This document shows positions 1-7,101 of a stretch of 12,929 bases of DNA, piece by piece (the stretch's first letter is position 1; each line of letters begins with the position of its first letter). The stretch is from Verrucomicrobiales bacterium (lineage in GTDB: Bacteria; Verrucomicrobiota; Verrucomicrobiia; Verrucomicrobiales; DEV007). The position numbers and the translations under genes were made by a program. The notes beneath the pieces were generated by a model. That model did not search any database, had not been told where the DNA came from, and saw nothing but the letters and a program-made list of their open reading frames with translations. The DNA is taken from contig JAKMGR010000209.1 of assembly GCA_022424805.1 (NCBI GenBank), positions 1 to 12,929 on the forward strand. The letters are read 5' to 3'.

Positions 1-447
1 GGGACGGTCGACAAGTTCATCGGCGACTGTGTCCTTGCCTACTGGACTACAGTTGATGACAACACGGTCGCAGCCTCTCTGCGTGCCGCAAAGGAACTAT
101 GCGCCAGCTGTAATCGCATCGCCAACAACCATCCGGAAATCTTTGCCGGTCCTGATCTTGATTTTGAAATCGGCGTCGCTCTCCATTCCGGTAAAGTCGC
201 CTACGGTGGCATGAGCCAGGGTGAGTTTACTCTGGTCGGCGACCCCGTGAATCTTACCTTCCGGCTCGAAAGCCTCACAAGAAAGCTCGAAGTGCCTGTG
301 CTTGTAACCGAAGATTTTGCCCAGCTCATTCCAGACAAAAAGCGTTTCACCAAGGCGCTCGGCGTGCACAAGGTAAAAGGCCGAGCTCAGGGTGTCAGAG
401 TGGCTTCTGTCACCGACTTTCCTGGCGAAGACGGCTTTTCCCACTAA
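1..447 (+). CDS. Class III adenylate cyclase, C-terminal catalytic part (5' truncated by window)
   Basis: The open frame runs from base 1 to TAA and gives the last 148 residues of a class III nucleotidyl cyclase, which makes cAMP from ATP. The fragment begins inside the catalytic domain. KFIGD (residues 5-9) holds the base-contacting Lys and the second metal-binding Asp. A stretch matching the family pattern G(I/V)xxHSGxVxxG follows at about 61-71. The LVGDPVN...RLE block at about 78-90 contains the purine-specifying Asp and the Asn and Arg that stabilise the transition state. The Lys/Asp pair is the ATP-specific rather than GTP-specific arrangement, so adenylate cyclase is inferred. The metal Asp of the first motif and any sensory or membrane domains lie upstream and are not visible. 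The gene converges on pstB, and the two stop codons share bases 445-446. Confidence 0.88.
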   Translation, partial: GTVDKFIGDCVLAYWTTVDDNTVAASLRAAKELCASCNRIANNHPEIFAGPDLDFEIGVALHSGKVAYGGMSQGEFTLVGDPVNLTFRLESLTRKLEVPVLVTEDFAQLIPDKKRFTKALGVHKVKGRAQGVRVASVTDFPGEDGFSH

Positions 448-1295
448 CCGAAGCGGCCCGAGATATAATCTTCGGTTTCCTTGCGAGAAGGGCTGTTGAA
501 GATCTTGATGGTCTCATCCATCTCAATCAATTCACCGAGGTAGAAATACGCAGTCTTGTCCGATACACGTGTCGCCTGCTGCATGTTGTGAGTCACAATC
601 ACAATCGTGAATTCCTCTTTCAGCTGCGTAATCAACTCCTCAATGATCGTCGTTGAAATCGGGTCCAGCGCCGAGCACGGCTCGTCCATCAAAACAATTT
701 TTGGCTCTACCGCGACGGTACGGGCAATGCAAAGTCGCTGCTGCTGACCGCCGGAAAGCCCAAGACCGCTTGAATCGAGTCTGTCCTTTACCTCTTCCCA
801 CAACCCTGCAAGTTTCAGACTGCGCTCGACCGCTTCATCGAGAATCGGCTTCTTCTTGATCCCCTGGATTCGCAGGCCAAATGCAACGTTCTCGTAAATA
901 CTCTGGGGGAATGGATTGTATTTTTGAAATACCATTCCGACATGCTTGCGGAGCTCAATCGGGTCGACTTTCGGATCGTAGATATCGGTGTCGAGAATAC
1001 GGATTTCACCTTTCGTAATAGCCGCTGTCGGAATGAGGTCATTCATCCGGTTGATACAGCGAAGGAGAGTCGATTTTCCGCACCCGGAGGGACCGATCAG
1101 GGCCGTGACTTCCCCCTTGCGAATATCCATGGTGATATCGCGAAGAACTTCGGTCCCTTTCACATAGGAAAAGTTTACGTCATCGACCTCGATGACGATA
1201 TCCGCGGTATCCGGTTGCTGCGCAGAAGTAGTTACGGAGCTGTGTTCGGGAGACAAAGTCTCCTCACTCTCTTGATCCGACATAGTTGTGTTCAT
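444..1295 (-). CDS. pstB: Phosphate ABC transporter ATP-binding protein PstB
   Basis: This is the ATPase that drives high-affinity phosphate import through PstCA at the inner face of the cytoplasmic membrane. From the ATG at 1295 it is 283 residues, near the usual 250-285. The Walker A motif GPSGCGKST is at about 68-76 and the PstB-type Q-loop region VFQKYNPFP at 122-130. The ABC signature LSGGQQQ is at 180-186, Walker B with the PstB hallmark [10 protein letters not shown] at 203-212, and the switch His in VTHN near 236. About 30 polar residues precede the first conserved strand. An in-frame TTG at 1328 would add 11 residues. Neither start has a Shine-Dalgarno site, and ATG was preferred as the commoner codon. 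It is the last gene of pstSCAB, about 79 nt after pstA, and no phoU follows. Confidence 0.95.
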   Translation of the reverse strand: MNTTMSDQESEETLSPEHSSVTTSAQQPDTADIVIEVDDVNFSYVKGTEVLRDITMDIRKGEVTALIGPSGCGKSTLLRCINRMNDLIPTAAITKGEIRILDTDIYDPKVDPIELRKHVGMVFQKYNPFPQSIYENVAFGLRIQGIKKKPILDEAVERSLKLAGLWEEVKDRLDSSGLGLSGGQQQRLCIARTVAVEPKIVLMDEPCSALDPISTTIIEELITQLKEEFTIVIVTHNMQQATRVSDKTAYFYLGELIEMDETIKIFNSPSRKETEDYISGRFG

Positions 1296-1374
1296 GGGTA
1301 AAGTGTCAAAATTCCGGTAGGAAAACAAGGCCGTGCTTCGGGTTGGCTCCGCATCAATTGCAGAAATAAATTTC

Positions 1375-2580
1375 TCACCATTTCACCTTCTTTCGGTAAT
1401 GGATTCGGAGATAGATGGAAAGTGCTGCAAAGAGCATCACCACGACCATAAAAACAAAGACTGAGCCGTATTGCATCGGGCGCGTCCACTCGTTCTGCGG
1501 GATCCGAGCCGCTACGGTGTAAATGTGATAGGGCATTGCCTGCACGGACTGCGAGAGAAAGCCTCCCGTCCATTCTCCAGATTGAGCCAGAAAATTGGCC
1601 TCCTCATTCACCTGAATGTCCTGCCAGGGTAATTTGTCTTTGTGTGCCAGCGCCGCAGTGAACATGATCGGAGCGGTTTCTCCGGCAACTCGGGTTATTC
1701 CGAGGATCGATGCGGTCAACATTCCCGGGAAAGCATACGGTAAAACAGATTTGGAAATGGACTGCCATTTGGTAGCTCCGAGAGCAAGGGACGCCTCCCG
1801 AAAACCCATCGGAATCGCTTTCAGAGATTCCTCACAAGCTGCGATGATGACGGGTAGGATCATTACCGCGAGGGTAAAACCACCAGCAAGCATACATGTA
1901 CCCCACCCTTCGAAAGAAAGATAACTGTCGCTGAATAGTATCGGGATGGTAAGGAAAGCTCGCTCCTGTGGCACCTCGGTAATCACCGGGGCGACCAGGC
2001 AGAAAAGCCCCAGGCCAAACAATCCAAACACAATCGATGGAACTCCAGCGAGGTTCATGATCGCGAGCCGGATCGAATCCATGAATTTCCCTTTGGAAGA
2101 ATATTCATTCAGGAAAATGGCAGTCGCCAAGCCGATGAAAAGAGCGACGACGATACAAATTCCTGTTAGCAAAGCCGTTCCGACAAGCGGCCCGAGAATA
2201 CCTCCTCCTGAATAGGGATGGGCATGCTCTTCGACAATTCGCACACCAGGGTTTTCGCTCTTCCACTCATAGTAGTCGGACGAACCCATCTCGAAATAAC
2301 TCCCGTCCTCAATTTCGAAAGTGATGAGTGATTCCGGGCTTTTCGTAAAAAACTCCGTGTTCACAAATGGGAAACTCGACTCGAATACCACCGGGGCACC
2401 TTTTCGAATGATGTCGAGAAAGATGAAAGCAGCACAGGCAAGAATCGCGTAGGTGGCAATTGCCAGCACAATCGATACCAATTGATCGCGCCTCTTCAGC
2501 GCCGAGGACTTCGCATAGAGCGGATTCTCTGCTGCGTCAGCAGTGTCTGCAAAAGGAGGTTCTGTAGCAGGAACGGCCAT
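1375..2580 (-). CDS. pstA: Phosphate ABC transporter permease PstA, with enlarged periplasmic loop
   Basis: This is one of the two membrane subunits forming the phosphate channel. It has 401 residues, about 100 more than E. coli PstA. Helix 1 lies at about 34-58. Five further helices start near 127, 172, 232, 285 and 372. The EAA loop that docks on PstB is at about 250-275 ([15 protein letters not shown]). The family motif RVAGETAP is at 297-304. Between helix 1 and helix 2, residues about 61-122 form an acidic, aromatic extracytoplasmic stretch (for example [15 protein letters not shown]) where E. coli PstA has only a short loop. A smaller extra segment lies at about 312-345. The gene starts 7 nt after the pstC stop, so the two are probably translationally coupled. 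The ATG has no Shine-Dalgarno site. Confidence 0.94.
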   Translation of the reverse strand: MAVPATEPPFADTADAAENPLYAKSSALKRRDQLVSIVLAIATYAILACAAFIFLDIIRKGAPVVFESSFPFVNTEFFTKSPESLITFEIEDGSYFEMGSSDYYEWKSENPGVRIVEEHAHPYSGGGILGPLVGTALLTGICIVVALFIGLATAIFLNEYSSKGKFMDSIRLAIMNLAGVPSIVFGLFGLGLFCLVAPVITEVPQERAFLTIPILFSDSYLSFEGWGTCMLAGGFTLAVMILPVIIAACEESLKAIPMGFREASLALGATKWQSISKSVLPYAFPGMLTASILGITRVAGETAPIMFTAALAHKDKLPWQDIQVNEEANFLAQSGEWTGGFLSQSVQAMPYHIYTVAARIPQNEWTRPMQYGSVFVFMVVVMLFAALSIYLRIHYRKKVKW

Positions 2581-2587
2581 GGCAAGA

Positions 2588-4636
2588 TCAGATTCGCTGG
2601 AATTTTTTGAGCACCTTTTGCGCAGTGAAATTCACGAGAAGGGAAATTACGAAAAGCACCATTCCCACCATGAACAGAGCTCGCCAGTGCAGCGAACCGG
2701 AGTCCACCTCGCCCAGCTCCTGCGCAATGATTCCCGTCATGGTGTGGGCAGGCTGCGCTATCACGCCAAGCCCTTCTGTAAAATCCGGAATTTTGATTTT
2801 GTTTCCGGCGACTAGCAGAACCACCATCGTTTCTCCAATGATTCGCCCAAACCCGAGCAACACCGCTGCAATAATTCCCGAGAGAGAAGTGGGAACGACA
2901 ACCCGGAAAACCGTCTGCAGTTTCGTAGCTCCCATCGCGAGGGAGTTCTCCGTGAAAGCCTGGGGCACGTTATTCAGCGCGTCTTCCGTAAGCGTGAAAA
3001 TCGTCGGCACAGCCATGAAAGCAAGAAGCAGCCCTGCGTTCAGGATCGTAAGCCGCTCTGCCATGGGAAATCCGGGAAACCATTGCAACCACTCCAGCTG
3101 GCTCAGGTTTCGCAAAGCTTCTCCAAACACGAGAATTCCGAAAAATCCCAACACAACCGATGGAATCGCTCCAATAAACTCAATCGCCGGTTTGACCATG
3201 CTTTGCTCCCGGAACGAGGCGAGCTGATTCACATAAACCGCCGCAGCGATGGAAAACGGGACTGCCACAGTCAATGCGATTAGGGAAATCAGCAATGATC
3301 CGGTAAAAAGCGGCAAAAGTCCGTAGAAGTCATGCCAAGAGCTATTGGTCGTCCAATCCCTGCCGAACAAGAAAGCCGAAACGGACTCAGGAACCGAAAT
3401 GGACGCGTCGTGTCGCCACTCTTTGATTTGCTTTCGATTGGAAACCATCCGGTCCTGAAAGCGCTCATAGAAAACGGCAGCCCGTTTCAAATTTTCTTTG
3501 GCGCTCTTGGTCTCGACCTCGGTGGGTGCCGGTAGCTGCTCGTAAAGATTCTTCATCTCGACTTCCAGCGGTGCCGCGAGAGTAGCATGTTTGGCTATAG
3601 AATCGTAGAAGACCTGATTGATCTTTTCGTAGTCCGGCTCCTCAATCACCACTTCCTCAGCCTTCGCTCTCATCCGCGCCTTCTCGTCAGGATCATCCGT
3701 TGCCTCAGCTCCCTTCAGCCAGGCGTCTCGTCGCTGCGGAGCCGTAGAAAAGCTGGTGATCTCTTTCTTGTTTTCATCTGCAGGCTTTTTGAGCTCCCTC
3801 TCCAGATCTTTCAGCGGGCGAATCGCAGCTTGCATCGCCTTGGTCGTCTCTTTGAATTCAGCAAGCTCCTCGGCCACGACTGCCTTCTTCTCCTTCGAGA
3901 CGCTCTTCATCTCTTCGATGAATGGATGCTCATCTTCCGCATCTGGGTATGCCTCGAACAAGACCGCCTCTCGAATCTTCGCAATATCTTCTTCCGCAGG
4001 CAGATCCGCTCCGACACCGAGATCCCAGGTCTCTTCCCACTCAATAATGGTATTTACCTCTTTGCGCAGTTTGTCGCGTAGAGGTTGGGTAAGGGCTTCC
4101 AGACGATTTTTTTCCTTCGTCAGCTTCGCGATCTCCGCCCGGTCTTCCTCGTCCTCCGCATCGTGATCTTCCAGATCGTCGACGACGTCTTCCAGGGCAT
4201 CGAGTTCCCGCTCAAGGCGATTCCAAGTCTTCGCTGACCGGTTCTCGACGTTGGCAAGGACGGTGCGGTAGGTCCGGAGAATGGTATCCTCTTTTCCTGA
4301 GGTGCGATTCACCTCTGCATAGTAGGCGATGTTGGCAGTGCTGTAGAGATCTGTGTGCGCTTTAACCTCTTCCGAAATAAACCCGACAAATTCCTGTCCC
4401 GATTGCCGGTAGCTCTTGAGATCCTTATGGTGGTCAGGGAAAAAGAGGAATGCTTCTTTTGCCAGAAAAAAGCAGATCAGAATCAGGATGATAATGGCGA
4501 GACTCGCATTTCCACTAAAGAAGAATTGAATCACATCCTGCAACCCCAACCCGAAAATCTGAAATCCCCGACGCTTGAAAACCTTCTTCCCGTCAGCAGG
4601 CGGGGCAGGTGAATCTTGATTCTCGGCGGAACTCAT
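2588..4636 (-). CDS. pstC: Phosphate ABC transporter permease PstC, with a ~350-residue periplasmic coiled-coil insertion
   Basis: This is the second channel subunit of the phosphate importer. From the ATG at 4636 it has 682 residues, against about 320 in E. coli. A cytoplasmic tail is followed by helix 1 at about 44-62. Then come roughly 350 very charged residues, largely predicted helical with heptad-like stretches (about 137-190 and 250-285). The normal transport domain resumes with FLFGRDW at 422-428, which corresponds to FLWTKEW in E. coli PstC. Helix 2 follows at about 441-470, then the EAA loop near 551-575 and the GRIIGETM motif at 597-604. By topology the insertion is periplasmic. 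A TTG at 4696 would add 20 residues, but that stretch overlaps a hairpin and looks non-coding. The gene lies downstream of the terminator that ends pstS and seven bases before pstA. Confidence 0.92.
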   Translation of the reverse strand: MSSAENQDSPAPPADGKKVFKRRGFQIFGLGLQDVIQFFFSGNASLAIIILILICFFLAKEAFLFFPDHHKDLKSYRQSGQEFVGFISEEVKAHTDLYSTANIAYYAEVNRTSGKEDTILRTYRTVLANVENRSAKTWNRLERELDALEDVVDDLEDHDAEDEEDRAEIAKLTKEKNRLEALTQPLRDKLRKEVNTIIEWEETWDLGVGADLPAEEDIAKIREAVLFEAYPDAEDEHPFIEEMKSVSKEKKAVVAEELAEFKETTKAMQAAIRPLKDLERELKKPADENKKEITSFSTAPQRRDAWLKGAEATDDPDEKARMRAKAEEVVIEEPDYEKINQVFYDSIAKHATLAAPLEVEMKNLYEQLPAPTEVETKSAKENLKRAAVFYERFQDRMVSNRKQIKEWRHDASISVPESVSAFLFGRDWTTNSSWHDFYGLLPLFTGSLLISLIALTVAVPFSIAAAVYVNQLASFREQSMVKPAIEFIGAIPSVVLGFFGILVFGEALRNLSQLEWLQWFPGFPMAERLTILNAGLLLAFMAVPTIFTLTEDALNNVPQAFTENSLAMGATKLQTVFRVVVPTSLSGIIAAVLLGFGRIIGETMVVLLVAGNKIKIPDFTEGLGVIAQPAHTMTGIIAQELGEVDSGSLHWRALFMVGMVLFVISLLVNFTAQKVLKKFQRI
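3374..4438 (-). other. Region encoding the PstC periplasmic insertion
   Basis: This part of pstC encodes about 355 residues absent from ordinary PstC. It is rich in Glu, Asp, Lys and Arg, contains no membrane segment and no cysteine, and includes helical heptad-like runs (for example ELDALEDVVDDLEDHDAED). Its reading frame is continuous with the transport domain on both sides, so it is a true internal extension and not a misassembly or separate gene. Its function is unknown. The position suggests an extracytoplasmic stalk or docking domain. Confidence 0.75.
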
Positions 4637-4663
4637 CAGAGAGGTGGACGGGCGTTTCGTATG

Positions 4664-4678
4664 GGCTGTTTTACAGCC
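4664..4678. repeat. Short hairpin in the pstC leader
   Basis: The arms GGCTGT and ACAGCC pair perfectly around a three-base loop, 28 bases before the pstC ATG. The element lies in the presumed 5' untranslated region of pstCAB. It could be a small regulatory hairpin or a chance palindrome. Confidence 0.3.
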
Positions 4679-4721
4679 TGTGTAAAGGAGATGCAACTCC
4701 GCGAATTGTCTCTTTTTCTAG

Positions 4722-4739
4722 AGTGACAATTCAGTCACT
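4722..4739. promoter_or_regulatory. Perfect inverted repeat upstream of pstC (candidate operator)
   Basis: AGTGAC and GTCACT are perfect 6-bp arms separated by AATTCA. The repeat lies between the pstS terminator and pstC, where a second promoter for pstCAB would be expected. On the pst strand it contains TTGTCAC, which resembles one half of a Pho box (CTGTCAC), but no second half at the right spacing is present. A role as a protein-binding site is inference. Confidence 0.3.
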
Positions 4740-4747
4740 ACGGATGA

Positions 4748-4781
4748 CAAAAAAAGCCCGGCAAACATGCCGAGCTTTCTT
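4748..4781 (-). terminator. Intrinsic terminator between pstS and pstC
   Basis: On the minus strand, a 9-bp stem (AGCTCGGCA pairing with TGCCGGGCT, one G-T pair) closes a four-base loop and is followed immediately by seven T residues. It begins about 50 nt after the pstS stop and about 110 nt before pstC. It should end most pstS transcripts, so that PstS is made in excess over the membrane complex. Readthrough or a second promoter must then supply pstCAB. Confidence 0.8.
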
Positions 4782-4829
4782 CATTATGGCGTTTATGCCA
4801 ATTTAGGTATTGATTCGAAAAGGAGGAAC

Positions 4830-5639
4830 TCAGTCAGCGGGAATGAAGCCAACACGCTCAACGATTTCCTTCGCTTTGTCATCGCTCGTCGACCAGGCGA
4901 GGAACTTGGCTGCAGCATCGGAAAGCTTACCTTTTACCGTGTAGTAGTGAAGGGAGCGGGCAATCGCATAGTCCTTGGCGTTCTTTGGCTTCAGCTTTAC
5001 GCCGTCAACCTCAACAGCCTTGATTCCATCCGCCTCGGTGTAGGCAAGACCAACATAGCCGATCCCATTCGCATTCTTGGAAACCTCGTCAGCGATCTGG
5101 GTGTTACCAGCCATCTTCTGCGTGTCAGCGCCATAGTCGCGCTTGTTCATCGCCATCTCCTGGAAGGACTTGTAGGTTCCCGAGGATGTGTTGCGAGTGT
5201 AGACAGAGATAGGACCCGCGTCTCCGCCAACCTCAGACCAGTCGGTGATATCGCCGGTGAAGATGCCTTCGATCTGCTCGGTAGTGAGTTCTTCGACGCT
5301 GCTCTTCTCGTTAACGATCACACCGATCATGTCATAAGCGGCGGTCCAGTCCTTGATCTCCATGCCTTTGGCAGTGAAAGCCTCGGTCTCGGAGTCCTTG
5401 ATGTTACGGCTGGACATTCCGATATCTACCGGAGATGCCTGCAGGTGGGTGAACGCTGTAGAAGAGCCTTCTGCAGCGATCTCGAAGGTGACTTCGTTAC
5501 CAGCAGCTTTGTAAGCTTCAGCGAGTTGGGGAACCATCTTGGCCCCCAGTGTGTCGGATCCTTTGATCACGATTTTGTCTTCTGCGTTGACTCCTGCAAA
5601 AAGAGAAGCGGCAGCGATAATGGCGAGTGATTTTTTCAT
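4830..5639 (-). CDS. pstS: Phosphate-binding periplasmic protein PstS
   Basis: This is the periplasmic substrate-binding protein that captures phosphate and delivers it to PstCA. It has 269 residues. A signal peptide (MKKSLAIIAAASLFAGVNA) probably ends after Ala19, and there is no lipobox, so it is a soluble periplasmic protein. Ligand-site motifs of the PBP-like family are present: GSDT at 27-30, the GSSTAF stretch at 58-63, VDIGMSSR at 71-78, and RNTSSGTY at 149-156, whose Ser-Gly-Thr holds the phosphate. No Shine-Dalgarno site precedes the ATG. It is the first gene of pstSCAB and is followed by its own terminator. A 278-bp divergent control region separates it from the Coa1-family gene. 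Specificity for phosphate is supported by the adjacent pstCAB genes. Confidence 0.94.
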   Translation of the reverse strand: MKKSLAIIAAASLFAGVNAEDKIVIKGSDTLGAKMVPQLAEAYKAAGNEVTFEIAAEGSSTAFTHLQASPVDIGMSSRNIKDSETEAFTAKGMEIKDWTAAYDMIGVIVNEKSSVEELTTEQIEGIFTGDITDWSEVGGDAGPISVYTRNTSSGTYKSFQEMAMNKRDYGADTQKMAGNTQIADEVSKNANGIGYVGLAYTEADGIKAVEVDGVKLKPKNAKDYAIARSLHYYTVKGKLSDAAAKFLAWSTSDDKAKEIVERVGFIPAD

Positions 5640-5917
5640 GTAAGATTTGGTTTCAGAGTGGTTTTTGTACTTGAGCCTGGATTTCCCGAACTCACCAAAA
5701 AGTGGGCTTACTACTCACTTTCTTCAAACTCCCGACGGTAGCAATCTTGTCACATAAGTCGCGGTTCTAATTCATCCCATCCTGCACCTAACCCCGTTAA
5801 ACCTATGATCCAGCAGGATTAATCAATCAACACAATCCTTTTACATTCAATTTTTTACAGATTTTATGGAGGCAAATTGCATTGAGTCGGAGACCAATTT
5901 CTGACATCATTAAAACC
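5640..5917. promoter_or_regulatory. Divergent control region between pstS and the Coa1-family gene
   Basis: This 278-bp AT-richer gap must hold the promoters of both divergent genes. No complete Pho box (two CTGTCAT-like halves 11 bp apart) could be found. The heptamer TTGTCAC at 5747-5753 also occurs, in the other orientation, in the pstC leader. A GGAGG at 5868-5872 lies nine bases before an in-frame TTG at 5882, a possible upstream start for the Coa1-family gene. No confident -35/-10 pair was identified for either gene. Confidence 0.5.
5779..5819. repeat. Inverted repeat ATCCTGC/GCAGGAT in the divergent control region
   Basis: Two perfect 7-bp arms (5779-5785 and 5813-5819) flank 27 bases that contain ACCTA twice. 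The position in a divergent promoter region fits a regulator site or a transcript hairpin. No known regulator motif is recognised, and chance is possible. Confidence 0.25.
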
Positions 5918-6322
5918 ATGAGCGAGGTCCAGGAACAAAAATCGAATATCGGCAAAGTCATCGGCTGCGGGTGCGCAGCGATTGTGATTATTGGAATCTG
6001 CGGCGCAGCAGCTGCATTCATCGGCTTTTCCAAATTAATGAAAAGCAATACCCCTTACACCGACTCGATAGCAGCAGCACAGAACAGCCCTGCTGCCGCT
6101 GTCGCCCTCGGTGAGCCAATCGAGCCAGGGTTTTTCCCCACAGGAGACATCAGCCTGAACAACGGCGAAGGCACCGTCGATTTCCAGATCGGAGTTTCGG
6201 GCCCCAAGGGCACAGGAAAGATCTTTGTGAAAGGCAACAAAGAATCGGGCAGTTCGAGCTGGAACTACGAGACCTGGGAACTGAAAGTGGACGGCCAAGA
6301 AGAGGCGATTCCACTGGAGTAG
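5918..6322 (+). CDS. Coa1-family (cytochrome oxidase assembly factor 1-like) membrane protein
   Basis: This is a 134-residue protein with one N-terminal membrane helix at about 13-38 (rich in Gly, Ala, Ile and Cys) and an extracytoplasmic domain. The domain matches the bacterial Coa1/Tim21-like pattern: a helix with Pro and Ala, LGEPIEPG (64-71), GDISL, GVSGPKGTG (92-100), a lysine-rich strand, and WELKVDGQEE near the end. In mitochondria the family helps assemble respiratory complexes. In bacteria the function is not established, so none is assigned. The ATG was chosen because the upstream 12 codons look AT-rich and non-coding. A TTG at 5882 has a well-placed GGAGG and would add 12 residues, so it remains possible. 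The next gene follows 85 bp downstream on the same strand. Confidence 0.72.
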   Translation: MSEVQEQKSNIGKVIGCGCAAIVIIGICGAAAAFIGFSKLMKSNTPYTDSIAAAQNSPAAAVALGEPIEPGFFPTGDISLNNGEGTVDFQIGVSGPKGTGKIFVKGNKESGSSSWNYETWELKVDGQEEAIPLE

Positions 6323-6407
6323 CGCGTCGCACAACGCCATTGGCGCAGTCACGGACCGCAGGCGTGTCTGTTGCCGCTTAGGGAGGATCGTGCGATGATC
6401 CGACTGC

Positions 6408-7091
6408 ATGCAATTTTTTATCGTGCCATTCTTCATCGCGTTCGCCCTCACTCTGTGGGGACGCAACCGCTATCGGAAGATCTATGGTCAGGAAGTCGAA
6501 TTCACTTTGCCCTCAAAAATCACCGGGGCAGAATTGGTGGAACGCATTTTGAAAAACTATGGAATCGAGGACGTCTCGGTCGTGAAAGGACGAGGTGTGC
6601 TTGAAGATTTCTACGCGCCGGAGAAAAAGCGAGTCTCGCTGGCTCCGCATCACCACGACGGTATCAATTTTCCTTCGCTTGCACTCGCTGCTCAGCAGGC
6701 TGGAAAAGCGATCCAACATCACGAAGGACACCGCCCCATCCTTTGGCGCACAACGGCGATCCGATGGACCGTTTACCTGAGCATTCCTTTACTCGTCGTT
6801 GCCGCTGTGACGATGGTCGTCAGTTCCAAAACCCTTTTCCCTCTTATTCTCCTGTTCTGGTCGCTGATTGCTTTCTGGAACATAGCAACCATTCCCACCG
6901 AACTCGACGCCGGTGAGCGGGTCAAAAAACAGTTGTCAGAAATCAAAGCCTTCCGCAATCTCGACGAAAGAGTCGGTGTCGAGCGTGTCATGGGAGCTGC
7001 CAGCACCCAGTATCTGGATGGGATTTTTACCGTGGCATCATGGGCTGCGCGATTGGTGCTGCCCTGGATGAAGTCAGATTCGAAGGAGTAA
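6408..7091 (+). CDS. YugP-family membrane protein lacking the zinc-binding HExxH motif (probable pseudopeptidase)
   Basis: This 227-residue protein has the layout of the YugP/PF04298 membrane zinc metallopeptidases. There is an N-terminal helix (1-18) and a soluble region with TGAELVERILKNYGI (39-53). The stretch that normally carries HEVGHAIQ follows, then two membrane helices (about 121-140 and 142-161), the conserved IPTELDAGER segment (162-171) and a final amphipathic helix. Here the catalytic stretch reads QQAGKAIQHHEGH, so both zinc-binding His residues and the catalytic Glu are gone (Gln96, Gln97, Lys100). The flanking family residues and the full reading frame are preserved. That pattern fits a maintained, non-catalytic paralogue better than a decaying pseudogene. 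A GGGAGG lies too far upstream (about 21 nt) to support this ATG strongly. It converges on the DUF1080 gene 10 bp away. Confidence 0.75.
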   Translation: MQFFIVPFFIAFALTLWGRNRYRKIYGQEVEFTLPSKITGAELVERILKNYGIEDVSVVKGRGVLEDFYAPEKKRVSLAPHHHDGINFPSLALAAQQAGKAIQHHEGHRPILWRTTAIRWTVYLSIPLLVVAAVTMVVSSKTLFPLILLFWSLIAFWNIATIPTELDAGERVKKQLSEIKAFRNLDERVGVERVMGAASTQYLDGIFTVASWAARLVLPWMKSDSKE

Positions 7092-7101
7092 GCGATGAAT
7101 T

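Noticed and set aside
1275..1315. TTGACA on the minus strand just before the pstB ATG, as a pstB promoter
   Set aside because: No acceptable -10 hexamer occurs at 16-18 bp spacing, and transcription would start inside the coding region.
1362..1375. Palindrome AGAAAT-AA-ATTTCT at the end of pstA
   Set aside because: It is short and AT-rich, overlaps the pstA stop codon and has no T-tract, so it is likely chance.
4767..5630. A 287-codon open frame on the + strand opposite pstS
   Set aside because: It is the antisense of PstS, which has a clear signal peptide and phosphate-site motifs.
5698..5720. AAAGTG...CACTTT inverted repeat in the pstS leader
   Set aside because: It has six-base arms with low-complexity ends and no clear promoter or terminator context.
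5741..5765. A possible Pho box upstream of pstS
   Set aside because: Only one half-site-like TTGTCAC is present, on the strand opposite pstS, without a second half at 11-bp spacing.
6381..6397. GGGAGG followed by an ATG at 6395, suggesting another start before the YugP-like gene
   Set aside because: That ATG is in a different frame, whose product resembles nothing. The family N-terminus begins at 6408.
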